64,000 nucleotides of DNA from Ascaphus truei (Eukaryota > Chordata > Amphibia > Anura > Ascaphidae): NCBI GenBank assembly GCA_036426205.1, contig CM071570.1:6651747-6715746 (forward strand), in the 5' to 3' direction. Below, piece by piece: positions 44,143-55,700 of the stretch (positions within the stretch are counted from its first letter, which is position 1; each line of letters starts with the position of its first letter). The notes beneath the pieces are model-generated. The model ran no database searches. It was not told the DNA's origin and saw only the letters and a list, made by a program, of their open reading frames with translations. The position numbers were made by a program, and so were the translations under genes.

Positions 44143-44566
44143 CCCTTTTGGTGCCATAATGCCTTCCTTTGCAATGCATTGGTACACTACCGACACACTT
44201 TATCCTAGCAGGGCTAGTTCCGCAAGCCGGGGGATGCCCCGGCTTGCTAGCCCCACTCCCTCGGCGTGCCGCGCGTCACCGATGCGCGGTCACGTGTCAT
44301 CGGGTGTCAGCGCCCCCTGCACGCACGTCCAGGGCTCCCCGAGGGAGCCCTGGTGTCCCGCGATCGCGGGACGGCGGCAGGGGGTTCCGGGGGACCCGGC
44401 GGACCCGGCAGCGGTAGGGAGAGCGCCCCGATCGGAGGGCGCTCTTCCGCTGCTTTGACGCGCGCTGGCACCCTCCGGCGCGCGCCAGGTTACTGCTGCG
44501 GCCGAGAACGGGCAAATGCTCGAATAAACTCGGCCGCAGCAGTAGTTTTAGGCATCAAATGGGTAA
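44140..44566. mobile_element. MITE made of consecutive hairpins, 421 bp, TAA duplication
   Basis: The ends CCCTTTTGGTGCC and GGCATCAAATGGG pair and are flanked by TAA on both sides (44140-44142, 44564-44566), PIF/Harbinger-like. The interior is a run of hairpins. Stems: GCAAGCCGGGG (44222) with CCCCGGCTTGC (44237); CCGCGC with GCGCGG (44269-44289); CCAGGGCTCCC with GGGAGCCCTGG (44329-44353); the palindrome GTCCCGCGATCGCGGGAC (44355-44372); GCAGCGG...GAGCGCCC with GGGCGCTC...CCGCTGC (44408-44453); GCGCGC pair (44460-44484); TACTGCTGCGGCCGAG with CTCGGCCGCAGCAGTA (44491-44544). No coding. Confidence 0.75.
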
Positions 44567-44734
44567 CTCATTTTATCACAGGGTTTTGTTAAACGACTTA
44601 TTACATAACTTTGATAGAAAATATCTCTAGCCTCCTCCTCTCCTATCCCCTCTCCCCCACACATTTGCATATCAAGCACTGATTAGCACAGATTTCTTTG
44701 AGTTAACCATAGTTCCACATTAAACCGTGATGTC

Positions 44735-45010
44735 GATCTATTTAACATCGTGGCCTGACGAAGCACGTTTTCTGTGCGAAACGCGTAGCCTGCTGAACGT
44801 GGAGCTTTTTGGACAATCCAGGACTCCATACTCCCACACAACTACAGTCTCCCCTCTGTTCCCGGACGCGGTATTCAATGACACTGTTAGGAGTAACGAG
44901 GAGCGGAGATTCCACAAGGCTTCTCGCCATGTGAGTGTGTTTTTTTAGCTTTTTATTGTTTCAAGTTAATAAAGTGTGCTATATTTAACCCCTACTCTCC
45001 TGGATGTCTT
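44735..45010 (+). mobile_element. PLE-type tail with hammerhead-like core (copy 3)
   Basis: A hammerhead-like core (44752-44790) precedes a GTTAATAAAGTGTGC signal near 44966, the same order as at 11642 and 62653. No coding part precedes it. Confidence 0.45.
44752..44790 (+). ncRNA. Hammerhead-like ribozyme motif, best conserved core
   Basis: GGC (44752-44754), CTGACGA (44755-44761), an extra A, stem II GCAC-GTTTTCT-GTGC (44763-44777), GAAA (44778-44781), CGCGTA (44782-44787), GCC (44788-44790). GGC/GCC is the base of stem I, CTGACGA is an exact CUGANGA box and GAAA is intact. Stem III would be A-U plus C-G with a 2-nt loop, as minimal as reported in PLE hammerheads. The extra A after CUGANGA departs from the canonical core and could prevent activity. 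Confidence 0.5.
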
Positions 45011-45100
45011 TATGGGACTGTGCTTGCCAAGAGTGCTAGGACTCCCTTGGAGAGACAGACCCAGAAGACACAGAAGGGAAAGAAACCACTTATGGGCAGT

Positions 45101-45260
45101 GACTCACACATGGCCGTGTGAGTCATTATTTATTATATACCATCACGGTTATCTATCATCATCCTTCCGTCTGCACGATCACTGTGGCAGTTACTGCAGT
45201 CTATGAGGATAATTTAAAGATACCTCTACATGTGGTGACTCACACATGGCCGTGTGAGTC
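45101..45260 (+). repeat. Two identical 24-nt hairpins
   Basis: GACTCACACATGGCCGTGTG + AGTC occurs at 45101-45124 and 45237-45260, each a 9-bp stem (GACTCACAC/GTGTGAGTC) with an ATGGCC loop. The intervening DNA is not duplicated over its length. Confidence 0.85.
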
Positions 45261-45769
45261 GGATATTTATTATTATCTCTTTCACTACATAGTGTCTATT
45301 GGATACTTAACTGGTTTAGACACCCTACGTGTGTTGGTTATAGAGATGGTTACAGCAGCATCTGTGTTTCCCCTTTACTATTTCCACCTGTGCATGGTTG
45401 GTTGCATGCTTGACACTTATTCTTTAATACAGTAATTCTACTGACAATTGTTCTGTACATCTTCTATTTTATGGTTTGCGCTCCACACATCTGTTCCACC
45501 ACCTACCTCAAGGATCCAGGGAGATTCTCTACCGGGTAGAGCTGCACCAATCCACCCAGGGCCAGTATTAATACATATTTATTTTATTTCATTTACGGAA
45601 CTTGTACGTTTCTAATTATTGTCTCGATTTGGGAAGCGGCTCAGTTTCTGTTCTATTGATCTATTTAATACAACTACTCTGCATTTGCACAAGACTGCTG
45701 ACTGTAAGGTCACTAATTACAGTGTTTATATCTAGGGTATAACGTGTAAAAGTTAGGAAATAACAAAGA
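45261..45769. other. Unassigned stretch
   Basis: TTCTATTTTATGGTTTGCGC near 45462 weakly resembles the PLE tail, which may mark the end of copy 3. Confidence 0.2.
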
Positions 45770-45935
45770 ACACAAACACTCTTTTGTTTTGCTACTTCCA
45801 ATATGGAAAAATATAAATGTAACGTTTATATAATTATGCTCCCCAAAAGGATAAACCATTAACTCTTTTCAGTGGAGATTTTTATACAAGTGAAATCATA
45901 AGTGAATTTACATAATTTGCAAATGTCATGGAGAC
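45770..45935 (+). repeat. Dispersed repeat pair, first copy (second at 48705-48865)
   Basis: CTCTTTTGTTTTGCTACTTC, CCAATATGGAAAAATATAAA, ATAAGTGAATTTACATAATT and TTGCAAAT recur in the same order about 2.94 kb to the right. The family is unknown. Confidence 0.7.
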
Positions 45936-48704
45936 CATGTTATTTACACCTTTTTACTGGGATCATTCATTGAGCAAAACAAGGTAACTAAATAAATTGT
46001 AATTTATTCGACATAAATTCGCTTACACACAATGATACACAAAATACAGACGAAAAGACACACTCACTTTGGGACTGGGGTTGAAAACTAGACTTTCCTA
46101 GATGCAGGGAACTCTTTGCGAGAGTTTTACCCTGACAGGGACTTAGCCCGGAATCTTGTGAAACTCAAATCCGCATAGAGTTCCATACGCCACCGCTACA
46201 TCTCTTCTTAGAACTTGGTCCCTCCTGACCGCGAGTTAGTTCAAATCTCCTGGAACTGAAATTGGCATAAAATCCCAGCCACATCTGCTACGTTCGATTC
46301 TGAGAACTTGGGCGCAGAAAGCTGGACAGTCCCTGGTGGGCAGACTTTTCAGGCTTGAAATCGAAGCCGATTACTCTGCTATTCGCACAGAAGCACCTTT
46401 GAAAAGCCTGCCCACGCTCTTACTACAGGGAACTATGAATCTGATTGGCTCACAATTTCTAATAGTTTTCTGAGTTTCAGTCACAAAACGCAGCAGTTAA
46501 TCAACGCGTGGGAATATTCCCAAGCAGCCAATCAGAGCCAAGCCAGCTAGAAAAGCCGGGTCAGCAGGAAATCCGAAATAGCTAAGAGACATGCGCAAGC
46601 CTGCCACCTCTCTACCTGGCTATATCAATGCCACCTGCTGGGCAGGCTTCACCAGGTCTGGCAGACCAAGTGGCAGCCCAGAGGACTGCCATTGATCTCC
46701 GGACCTGGTACTCCGCCTTTCCCCGCTGACCAAATGCTATTCTCACCTCTGGGCATCCTCTGACTGCTTTGATCTCCGATATCCAGCAGACTTACCAGTG
46801 CCTATGGGTTAGCTCGGGCAGCCTGTTTGGACATCGGTTCCGAATGCAAAAGCACATTACAGTACATTACATTAAAGTATATTTTAATACATTTAGGTAT
46901 TGTTTATTATACTTCTGAGTCTCTGGGTAAAGGGGACAAAAGAGGAAAAATTTAGTTTTATTTCTATCTGCCTTATTCCCCACACATTTTCCCTTGGACT
47001 CAGTCTGGACTCTCAGAGTCCCATCTCAACCTTATCTATGGTTGGGGCACCCACAAACCCTATATTGGTTGTGAGTCATCTGGGCACTAGGTGGGGTAGC
47101 CCCTTAACTTAGGGATTCCCTTAGCAACATGAATATATGTTTTATCCCTGTGCCCCATTCTACTTTTTGGGCGGTGCTGAAGCAGGGTACCCTAGTGGTG
47201 AGTCGCGCTTGCGTTTTCAAGGGGAGATATTGCCGGGACAATGTGCCTACAGGTATTCGAGAATCAGGCATGATTCCCGGGTACCTTTATGGAGGAACCG
47301 ACAACTCCGGACCCCAACCTCTTAGGCACATCCTGTCAACGGTTCCTCCGCAAAACAGCCCTTGAAACTCATACCCTAGCAATCCCTGCTTGCTGACAAA
47401 CCCGGAAAGGGAGAAATATGAAAAATACTTTTATTACATACAGTATAACAGAATGGTACATTGTTACTGAGCCCAAGAGCTAACTCTCTTGTACAGATTC
47501 CTTTTCTTGGCATCAAAACATTGCAGCATTTGTTTCTATAGGGCACCCTTAAGGTTAGTTTGAGGCACACCTAGATGACATGTAGAGAAGGGGCAAACCA
47601 GTCTAAATCAGTTCCCCGGATTGTTTTGACCAAATCTGCCCCCCCCCCCCCCACACCCACCAAAATCTGCCTGCGGATTGGGTACTAAAATAAATCAAAC
47701 GGATTCATTCAAATCCATCATTGAATACCATCCGTACAAAGTTTTAAGTATGCGAACTCGGAGGGGCTTGATGGGAAAAAAATCAAAAATCAATTCACAC
47801 AGTTTTTTATTATAAATTGGGTGTTGTTAAGGGGTGTGCAATTATTTTAATCCTTGTTTTCATTCCTGTTTTTCCAATTCTGCACATTGATCAACATAAC
47901 ATATTGTTTGTTTGTGTAGGAACCACAACCAGCGACACAGAACATCACTAGTGGATAATTAAGGTAATGTATGTGTTCAATTCAATTGGCATGTACCTGT
48001 TCAACGCATGCGCACAAATTTAATGGAAAGCATATGCATTCCATATATTCACATACTGTACAGCACGCATGGGCAGCAGTGTACTGACACAGCAGCACAA
48101 TTTAATGAATGCATCTACTGTATTTCTTCTCGATTATCATACATGTGAAACTGTACAAGAGACAGCAAGAAAACTATGCTGGCGGAAGAGGATTGTATTA
48201 TTGTATCACTAAGAATAATGTATGATTGTATTATTTTCTTCAATGTATTTATCTCTCTAATTTACTCTAATAAAAATATCATAATTTATCAATAAGGTTT
48301 GGTCATCTGAAGTACTTTATAGCATTGATAAAATGTATAGGAATAAGGGGTGGGATAGATTAAATTAAGATAAAGACACATTAGCACAATTTATCATTGC
48401 TGCAAAGTACTACGGTAGCTGACAAACTCTATTTGCAAGCCGCGGGTCACTCGTGGTCACGGGTCACAAAGAAACTCGGGGGATTACACTTGGTTTATCG
48501 CTGCGCTGAAAACAGTGAGTCTTGCTACATCTGTACATGTAAGGCATCGAGACGAGTCACTAAATTAAACAAAGGGAATTATGAGAAGCATATACAGTAG
48601 TAGTGCATGTTTAATGTGCAAAAAAAACATTTTAAATAGCAATGCCTTATAATGCAGAATATCATACTGTAAGTCAAAGTGGAAAAGTTAGAGAGAAAAA
48701 AGAA
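45936..48704. other. 2.8 kb without a recognised gene
   Basis: A poly(C) run is at about 47640-47652. LTR-like pyrimidine/GC composition at 46020-46830 gives no defined termini. The 47129-47365 and 48397-48600 frames show no family motif. Confidence 0.2.
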
Positions 48705-48865
48705 CTCAACCCCTCTTTTGTTTTGCCACTTCCAATATGGAAAAATATAAATATAATGTTTATAAATAATGTTCTACAAAGGATTAGCCAGTAACTATAT
48801 TTTCATTGGATTCTTATATAAGTGAAATCATACATTTACATAATTTGCAAATATCTCCAAAAATA
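48705..48865 (+). repeat. Dispersed repeat pair, second copy
   Basis: It matches 45770-45935 with an internal length difference (GGATTCTTATATAAGTGAAA here). Confidence 0.7.
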
Positions 48866-49855
48866 CAATAACAGTTAACACAGGTGAGATGTTGGAAGAA
48901 AGGCATTTTACACAAGGAATGCATGGAAGTACTGTAGTAGCCTTGCAGAGGGATGAAATAATACTATATACTGTAGGGTAGCAGTTGAACATCTACAGTA
49001 AATTATTTTTCAGGGAAGCATGTTACCAAATTGATGCATGTTGACAGCAGAGCGATACCTAAGACCCGCTGGTTACTAAGGTCATGTAACAGCTTAGATG
49101 TTGTTAGTACCACAAAGTACAATTACTGCCAACAGAATAGATAAATGAAGGATAATATACTCCTAAGTAGACCCCAAACAATGATTCTGGGCAATTAGTG
49201 GAGACATCTCCACTGGCTGCTGTAGCCTACCTGGTATCCTAGAAAGAAGCTGTTTATAAGAGTGCACTACCTGTCTTATGTCTACTATGAAGTTGGGGCT
49301 TAAAGAGTTGCCAAAGCAAATTTCCTATTAAATATATTCCTTACGTGGCACATAAAAAACCCTTAGGCATTTACTTTTTGTGACAGAAGTGGTCTGTTTG
49401 TGAGGTTTAACAAAATTAATTTATTGCAAAAGATGAAAAAGATCAATCGACATTGAACTGGGCTTCAAAAAATAGCACATTAATTATATAGCAAAAAATA
49501 TCAATGTTTCGGTCACACTATCAGATCTCTAAAAAAAATGAGTTCTAACGTGCAGCAACTTATGCACACAGACACAACATGAAGAGGAGGCGAAGTGGAA
49601 AAGTGGATGCGGAAAAAATTGTGCCAACAAGCCACTTACTTGTTGCTAAGCAACCACTAAATATTACTGCCCACAAAGTAAAAATTAAACATCACATTTG
49701 AACCTACATTCTATAAGGGGGAGTAATTACTTAATTATATGTGCACTCTCTAAAAGAGACTAACCTACTGCTATGTGTTTTGTTAACTCCACCCACTGGA
49801 ATTAATAACCAAGGAGTACAAAGGAGTTTGAAACCACAGCTGCATTCAATCTGAG
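48866..49855. other. Unassigned AT-rich stretch
   Basis: No supported feature. Confidence 0.2.
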
Positions 49856-50185
49856 CCCTTTCAAATCTAAATCGGCGTCGCCCCAAAGATGACAATCTTT
49901 GGCGCAGCCAAAGGGTGTGAGCCGTACGCTGCCATTCGCTGATTTTTGGTGATGTTAAAGCTTCTCTATCTATATGAAACTCTCCAGCCCTTTTATCCCC
50001 TGTACCCAATTTTCCAACTCTAACTGTCCATGAAATGTCTGTGAATTGACTGTATAACTTCTGTTCATTTAATGTAATGTGTATTGTTATAATAACTCTG
50101 TGCCCAGGACATACATGAAAACGAGAGATAACTCTCAATGTATTACTTCCTGGTAAAACATTTTTATAAATAAAGCATTTGTGTA
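49856..50185 (+). mobile_element. LINE 3' end (family of 14521 and 22328), plus strand
   Basis: Sense-strand 3' untranslated region ending ATGTATTACTTCCTGGTAAA then ACATTTTTATAAATAAA. It contains TAACTCTGTGCCCAGGACAT, the complement of the 14521 and 22328 copies. A short coding remnant may precede it (about 49860-50030). Confidence 0.6.
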
Positions 50186-50489
50186 AAAAGATAAAGACGT
50201 ATATAACAAGTTGGTAGTGTAATAATAATAACAACAACATTTATACATTTCATTAGTAAAATATTAAATAGATTGAAGTATGTGTAAAAGGGGCATTTCA
50301 AAACTGTAGCGTATATCAAGATATGATAATATATCTAACGTGACACAATTTATAAACCTGGACCTGTAGAGATTACCAACTACAGATGTAGCAAGAATGA
50401 CTGTTTTCAGTATTGTGAGAATGCATGAGATTCAACCCATGGGAACACATTGTTGAATGTGGTCTGGCCGTGGGTAGCCCCAAAAGTTA

Positions 50490-51675
50490 TTTGTGGGGTT
50501 TATTTATGTTATTACAATCTCTCTTCCTCTCACCTCTGCACCTGTCCCTTGTCTTGAACTGTCTCTCTGCAATCTCCTTCTTGATGTCTCACGCTACCTG
50601 AAGCTTAACATGTCCAAACCTGAATTCATATTCTTTCCCCCTTCCACTGCCACCACTACACCAACGCTCTCCCTCACTGTCAATAACACAACAATCTTCT
50701 CAAGCCCATGGTCTAAGGGTCATATTTGACTCTGATCTCTCCTTTATTCCTCACCTTCAGTCCCTCTCGAAGTCCTGCCATCTCCACCTCCGAAATATTG
50801 CCAAGATATGCCATTTTCTCACTCATGATTCAAATAAAATCCTAATCCACCCACTCATCAGGTCCTGCATCGACTACGGCAACCATCTCTTACTTTTCAT
50901 ACCCCTTGTCTGTCTCTTTCAACTCCAATAGATCCAAAATGCTGCTACTAGATTCATCTACCTCATTCACCACTCCACCTGCTTGCTCCCCTACACATAC
51001 AGTATCCCTACACTGGCATCCCATAGCCTATAGAATTACATGTAAAACCCTAGTAATCATTTACAAAGGTCTCAATGATACTTCCTCCCCCTTACATCTC
51101 AGCCCTCATCCCCAAATGCAAACCTAAACACCCCCTACGCGCAGCTCACAATCTCTACCCTTTCTCCCATCTTATTTCCTCCTCTTAATCCCACCTGCAA
51201 GACTTCTCCTGTGCTGCCTCCTTTCTCTTGAATTCCCTACCACGTATCATAAGACTTTCCACCAGCTTTCAGATGTTTAAAAACTCCCTGAAATCCTCAC
51301 CTTTTCAAGTAAGCCTACTTGCCATACCTCTAACATCCAACTACCCTCCCCTCCAACCCTTTTGGGACCAGCTCTGTGGCTGGACCAATCTGTACCCTAT
51401 GTAATACCCCCCACCCCCTCTCTAAAGCTTTTTCTATTTAGTTGTCAGGCTGGGCCATATTCCAACCTAAGCCCCGCTTAATCCTACAATGAGCAACAAC
51501 CTTACCTTTTTGTTTCAATATTTTCCCTCATTCCCTCTAGATTGTAAGCTTCCATGAGCACGACCCTCTTTGTACTGTACGTGTTTGTGCATGGTTCTCT
51601 CACTTGTAAGTAACTGTTCATGTTTTTGTAGTATACCCCATTGTACCGCGTTGTGGAATATGTCACAAATAAACG
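50490..51675 (+). mobile_element. L2-type LINE 3' portion, plus strand
   Basis: Broken frames read LLDVSRYLKLNMSKPEFIFF, TTTPTLSLTVNNTTIFSS, then a LIFDSDLSFIPHLQSLSKSC-like block (about 50725-50780), then HSLHWHPIAYRITCKTLVII and GLNDTSSPLHLSPHPQM. These are the L2-group blocks after the RT active site ('LN..KTE.....', 'lG...D..l....hi', 'L.WLPi..RI.YK'). The 3' untranslated region ends in CAAATAAACGATGATAATAA and an AAT/ATT simple repeat (51678-51716). 5'-truncated, at least four frame breaks. It is a different L2 subfamily from 4150-7560. Confidence 0.7.
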
Positions 51676-51720
51676 ATGATAATAATAATAATAATGATTA
51701 TTATTATTATTATTTTTATT
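51676..51720. repeat. AAT/ATT simple repeat, self-complementary
   Basis: (AAT)n is followed by GATTATTATT..., so the tract can fold on itself. It lies at the 3' end of the L2 LINE, as LINE-tail simple repeats often do. Confidence 0.85.
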
Positions 51721-52293
51721 AGTTCTGCAGATGGCTCAATGAATCTTTATCCATGCCTGCTCTGAATGGCCCAAGAACTTAACACGTGTTTCTATATAAT
51801 ATATAATGTAACATGTCCCTTTAATCCAATTGCAACCAGCTCCTACCCCCCGCTACAGTCTAGAAATATGTTACCACACCCAGAATGGAACCCAATATAC
51901 CAGCATGGCGGAAGCTGGAACAACTGCTGCAGCACCCACCTATGTGCATTACATGTGCCCTACTATTACTCATACCCTGCTGACCCAACAAATGTATCTT
52001 CGAATCGTGCTTGGGTTCCTATGCTTGCCACCTCTGGCAGGTATGTAATGTCCTCCATGGGTTTAGTGTCAGTGCCATTGTCCAGTTCTGGACTGGTGTC
52101 AGTTTAGTGTCAATACTGTCAAATTGTGTTTGTTCCATATTCTGTAGGCACAGTCTTGAGTGCACTGCACTTTTAGAAGAGTACCAATAGGACTAGGGGT
52201 ACTAATCCCGCCACGTTGCCACTGCAAACCCACGGTGGGTGTCCTAATCTCTTTTTTCTTTACAGGTGTCATTTTCACGTCAATTCTCATAGT

Positions 52294-52306
52294 CAAAGAC
52301 TTCTTT
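52294..52306. repeat. 13-bp L1 target site duplication (pair at 59721-59733)
   Basis: CAAAGACTTCTTT is present next to the poly(A) end (here) and exactly again at the 5' end (59721-59733). The minus-strand insertion site reads TTT/AAAG, matching the L1 endonuclease preference for TT/AAAA. Confidence 0.9.
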
Positions 52307-52499
52307 TTTTTTTTTTTTTTATAACTTGTATTTTATTGTGAACAAATGCATGGTATACAGAGTGAACATTATATGCATACAAAATATAAAATAGCACATG
52401 TAATGTGGGCCTTGAATCACATATATTAGAATCGCACAACTTTTCGAGCCCTACTCGGTCGTGCGAGTGCAGGTGAACAAATAATAATAAAAAAAAAAA

Positions 52500-52572
52500 A
52501 AAAAAAGGGAAGGGTTGGGGGGGGGGGGGGGGGGGGTTAGAAAGGGGGGAAGGGGAGGAGGTAAGGGTGGTT
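52500..52572. repeat. Poly-A/poly-G tract in L1 3' untranslated region
   Basis: On the + strand a run of A is followed by GGGAAGGGTTGGGGGGG and more than 20 G, then GGGGGGAAGGGGAGGAGG. On the element's sense strand this is C-rich. The + strand could form G-quadruplexes. Mammalian L1s carry a G-rich tract on the sense strand in the same region. Confidence 0.8.
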
Positions 52573-52732
52573 GGTAGGGAAGGATATAACGAAGCTAACT
52601 TTTCTTGAAGCATAAATGGCATATGGGTTGTAAAGCTATAACTAGGGCTCTATTCAGCTTTGAGTAATTGATCCCATTGAGTGTGTGGGGGTAATTATTT
52701 TACTTTCCCGAAGGAGAACGCATCTCTTACTA

Positions 52733-55700
52733 TCAAAGCCAAATCGTGTCACGCTCTACCCCGGGGATGTCTGTCTGTGCTAACCAAGGGGTCCAGACTT
52801 TTAGAAAGTTATCGCCAGTGTCATTAACTAAACTTGTTAATTTTTCCATCTGGCAGATAAACCAAATACGATTCCGAATCTTTGGGATAATTGGAATATC
52901 GGGGCATTTCCATAGTGCTGCAATCTCACACCGTGTGGCTATTGCAAAATGAGCAATTAATTTGTTATGTGACTTTGATAGATCCTTTAAAGGTCTGTTT
53001 AAGAGAAACAGCCAAGGGTCAGGGGGAATAGAGAGGTCAAAAATCCTCTGAATCCAATTTCTGATTTTTTCCCAAATTTGGGTTATCATCGGGCAAGACC
53101 ACAGCATATGTAACAGATCAGCTGTTCCTCCACATTGTTTGGGGCACAATGGGGAGGACCCTGGTACGAATTTCGATAATTTTAGTGGGGTGAGGTACCA
53201 TCTCATAAGAACTTTATATGCGTTCTCCTTCAGTGTGGTGCATATGGAACTTTTGGCAGTGGCTAAAAATATGGAGTCCCAATCCTCATCCTCTAGGGAT
53301 TCCCCTAAATCTATCTCCCATTGGTTCTGGAATGAAGGTGTTTGCTGTTTAGATGTAGCAGATTCGACTACCTCTCCATAGATCGTAGATATAAGTCCCT
53401 TAGTGTCGGTTTCTGCCCGGCAGAGCTTTTCGAATTTCGTCAGGGGAGGGTACGGGGCAAATTTGTTATAGAATGCTCTAATCTGGAGGTATTTATAGAA
53501 TTCTGAGAGGGGCAAGTCTTTTTCTAATCTGATATGGTCGAATGTTTTAATTTTCAGATTATATCCTTCCATATCCTTGATTCTATTGTATCCTTTTAGT
53601 TTCCAGATTGAACTATTTGTACCAATTAGGCCAGGTGCAAAACTTGGGTTGTTCCAAATGGGGGACATCAGAGAACATCCTGATGTGAGTGAGTTTTTTG
53701 TGTTTGTTACTTCCCAAACCGATATGGAGTTGGTCATTGAGGTGAGCGGTAGGGCAGCGGTTTTCCTCGCTTTTTTAGGTAGCCAAATCAGGTTGCTAAG
53801 CTCTAATGGAGAGCAAGCAGAACTTTCCAATTCCACCCATCTTTTCAATTTAGGGTCAGAATGCCATTGTATAATTTGACTTAATTGAGCCGCTTTGTAA
53901 TATGATAACAGGCAGGGTACCGCTAAGCCACCTGCCAAGGTAGGTCTTTTCATATTTAGTTTATTAACTCTCGGTTTTTTTCCTCCCCAGATAAAGTTAG
54001 ATATTGCAGACTGAAGTGAGAGTATATCCTTCAGTTTGAGTGGCACAGGCAATGTCTGGAAGAGGTATAGGATACGGGGAAGTAGATTCATTTTAACGCT
54101 ATGTATCCTACCTATCCAAGAAATCTTCTTGGAAGACCATCTGATAAGGTCTTGTTTAAATGTCCAAATCAGGTTGGGATAGTTTGCATTATAGATGCTT
54201 TTTGCATCTTTGGTGATGTGGATCCCTAGGTATTTTATAGATTTCTTTTGCCAATTAAATTTAAAATTTAGTTTCAGTAGTTTCTCCGTATGTCTAGGGA
54301 GATTGATATTCAAAGCTTCGGATTTTGATTGGTTTATTTTGAACCCAGAGACCTTAGAAAATTTGTCTAGTAGGTCAAATAGGTTAGGTAGTGAAGTGAG
54401 GGGTTTTGAAATGATTAGTAGGATATCGTCTGCGTACAGGGCCGCTTTATGTGATTGGGAATAAGCGTTTAACCCTGATATGTCCGAATTATCTCTAATG
54501 CGTGCCGCCAGGGGTTCTATACATAGGGCAAACAGGAGGGGAGATAATGGGCATCCCTGTCTTGTGCCACTTTGAATTTGGAATGAGAGTGAGGGGAAGC
54601 CCTGATGTATAACCCTGGCGGTTGGGCCTGAGTACAGCGACATAATCGCTCCACTCAACCGATCCCCAAAGCCAAATGCTGCTAGCGTCTCTTGAAGATA
54701 TGGCCAGTCTATCCTATCAAAAGCTTTTTCTGCGTCCAGACTTAATAACATGGTTTGAGTATTATTTTTGTTTGCCAATTCTAGCAGATCAATAAATCGT
54801 CGAGTGTTATCCGCTGCCTGCCTCCCTTTGATGAAGCCGACCTGATCTGGATGTATTAGTCTGAGTAGGAATAGACTTAATCTGTTGGCCAACAATTTAG
54901 CATATATCTTTATATCAGTATTGATTAAGGAAATTGGCCTGTAGCTTTTACAATTCAGCGGATCCTTGCCAGGTTTATGTATTAATGATATAGACGCCCG
55001 CAGCATATCTCTAGGGATTGGTGCTCCTGCTAATATAGCGTTGAACATGTGGAGCAGCCGAGGGGCAAGTAAGATAGAGAACTTCTTATAATATAGCCCC
55101 GAGAAACCATCTGGTCCTGGCGCTTTTGATGGTTTAAGTTCTTTAATGGCCCGTGACACTTCTTCTAATGTGAAGTCGGCGCCCAGAGCCTTTCTGTCCT
55201 GCTCTGTCAATCTCTCCAGTTTTGAGCTAGCTAAGAAATCTCTCAATGCTTTGCTCGTATTGTTATTATGTGCCACTTTCTTTCCGTCATATAAGGAACC
55301 ATAAAATGAACCGAATTCTTCTACTATCTTTTTGGGATTGGCTGTTTGTATGCCCGATTTTAAGCGTATAGCTTGGATGTTAAACTTAGATTGCCTATCT
55401 TTTAGCGCTCGAGCTAGCATCGTATCCGGCCTGTTAGCTTTTTCGTAAAACTTCCTCTTGGACCAACTTAGGGAATTATCTGCTCTGGAAGTCAATAACA
55501 TATTCAATTCTATATTTGTATCTTTTAGATCCCTTGTTGTTTGTGGATCAGGGTTGGTTTTGTGGTTTGAGAGAAGAGAGTGTAGTTTGGTTTGGAGCGT
55601 TTTGATTTTGGAATCTCTTTCTCGTTTTCTCTTAGCTGTGATACTGATTAATATGCCCCTTAAGGTTGCTTTATGAGCCTCCCAAAGAATCATATGGGAT

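Noticed and set aside
44266..44592. 108-codon GC-rich frame (and overlapping frames) at the hairpin MITE
   Set aside because: Arises from stop-poor, GC-rich hairpin DNA; the hairpins explain the sequence better than coding.
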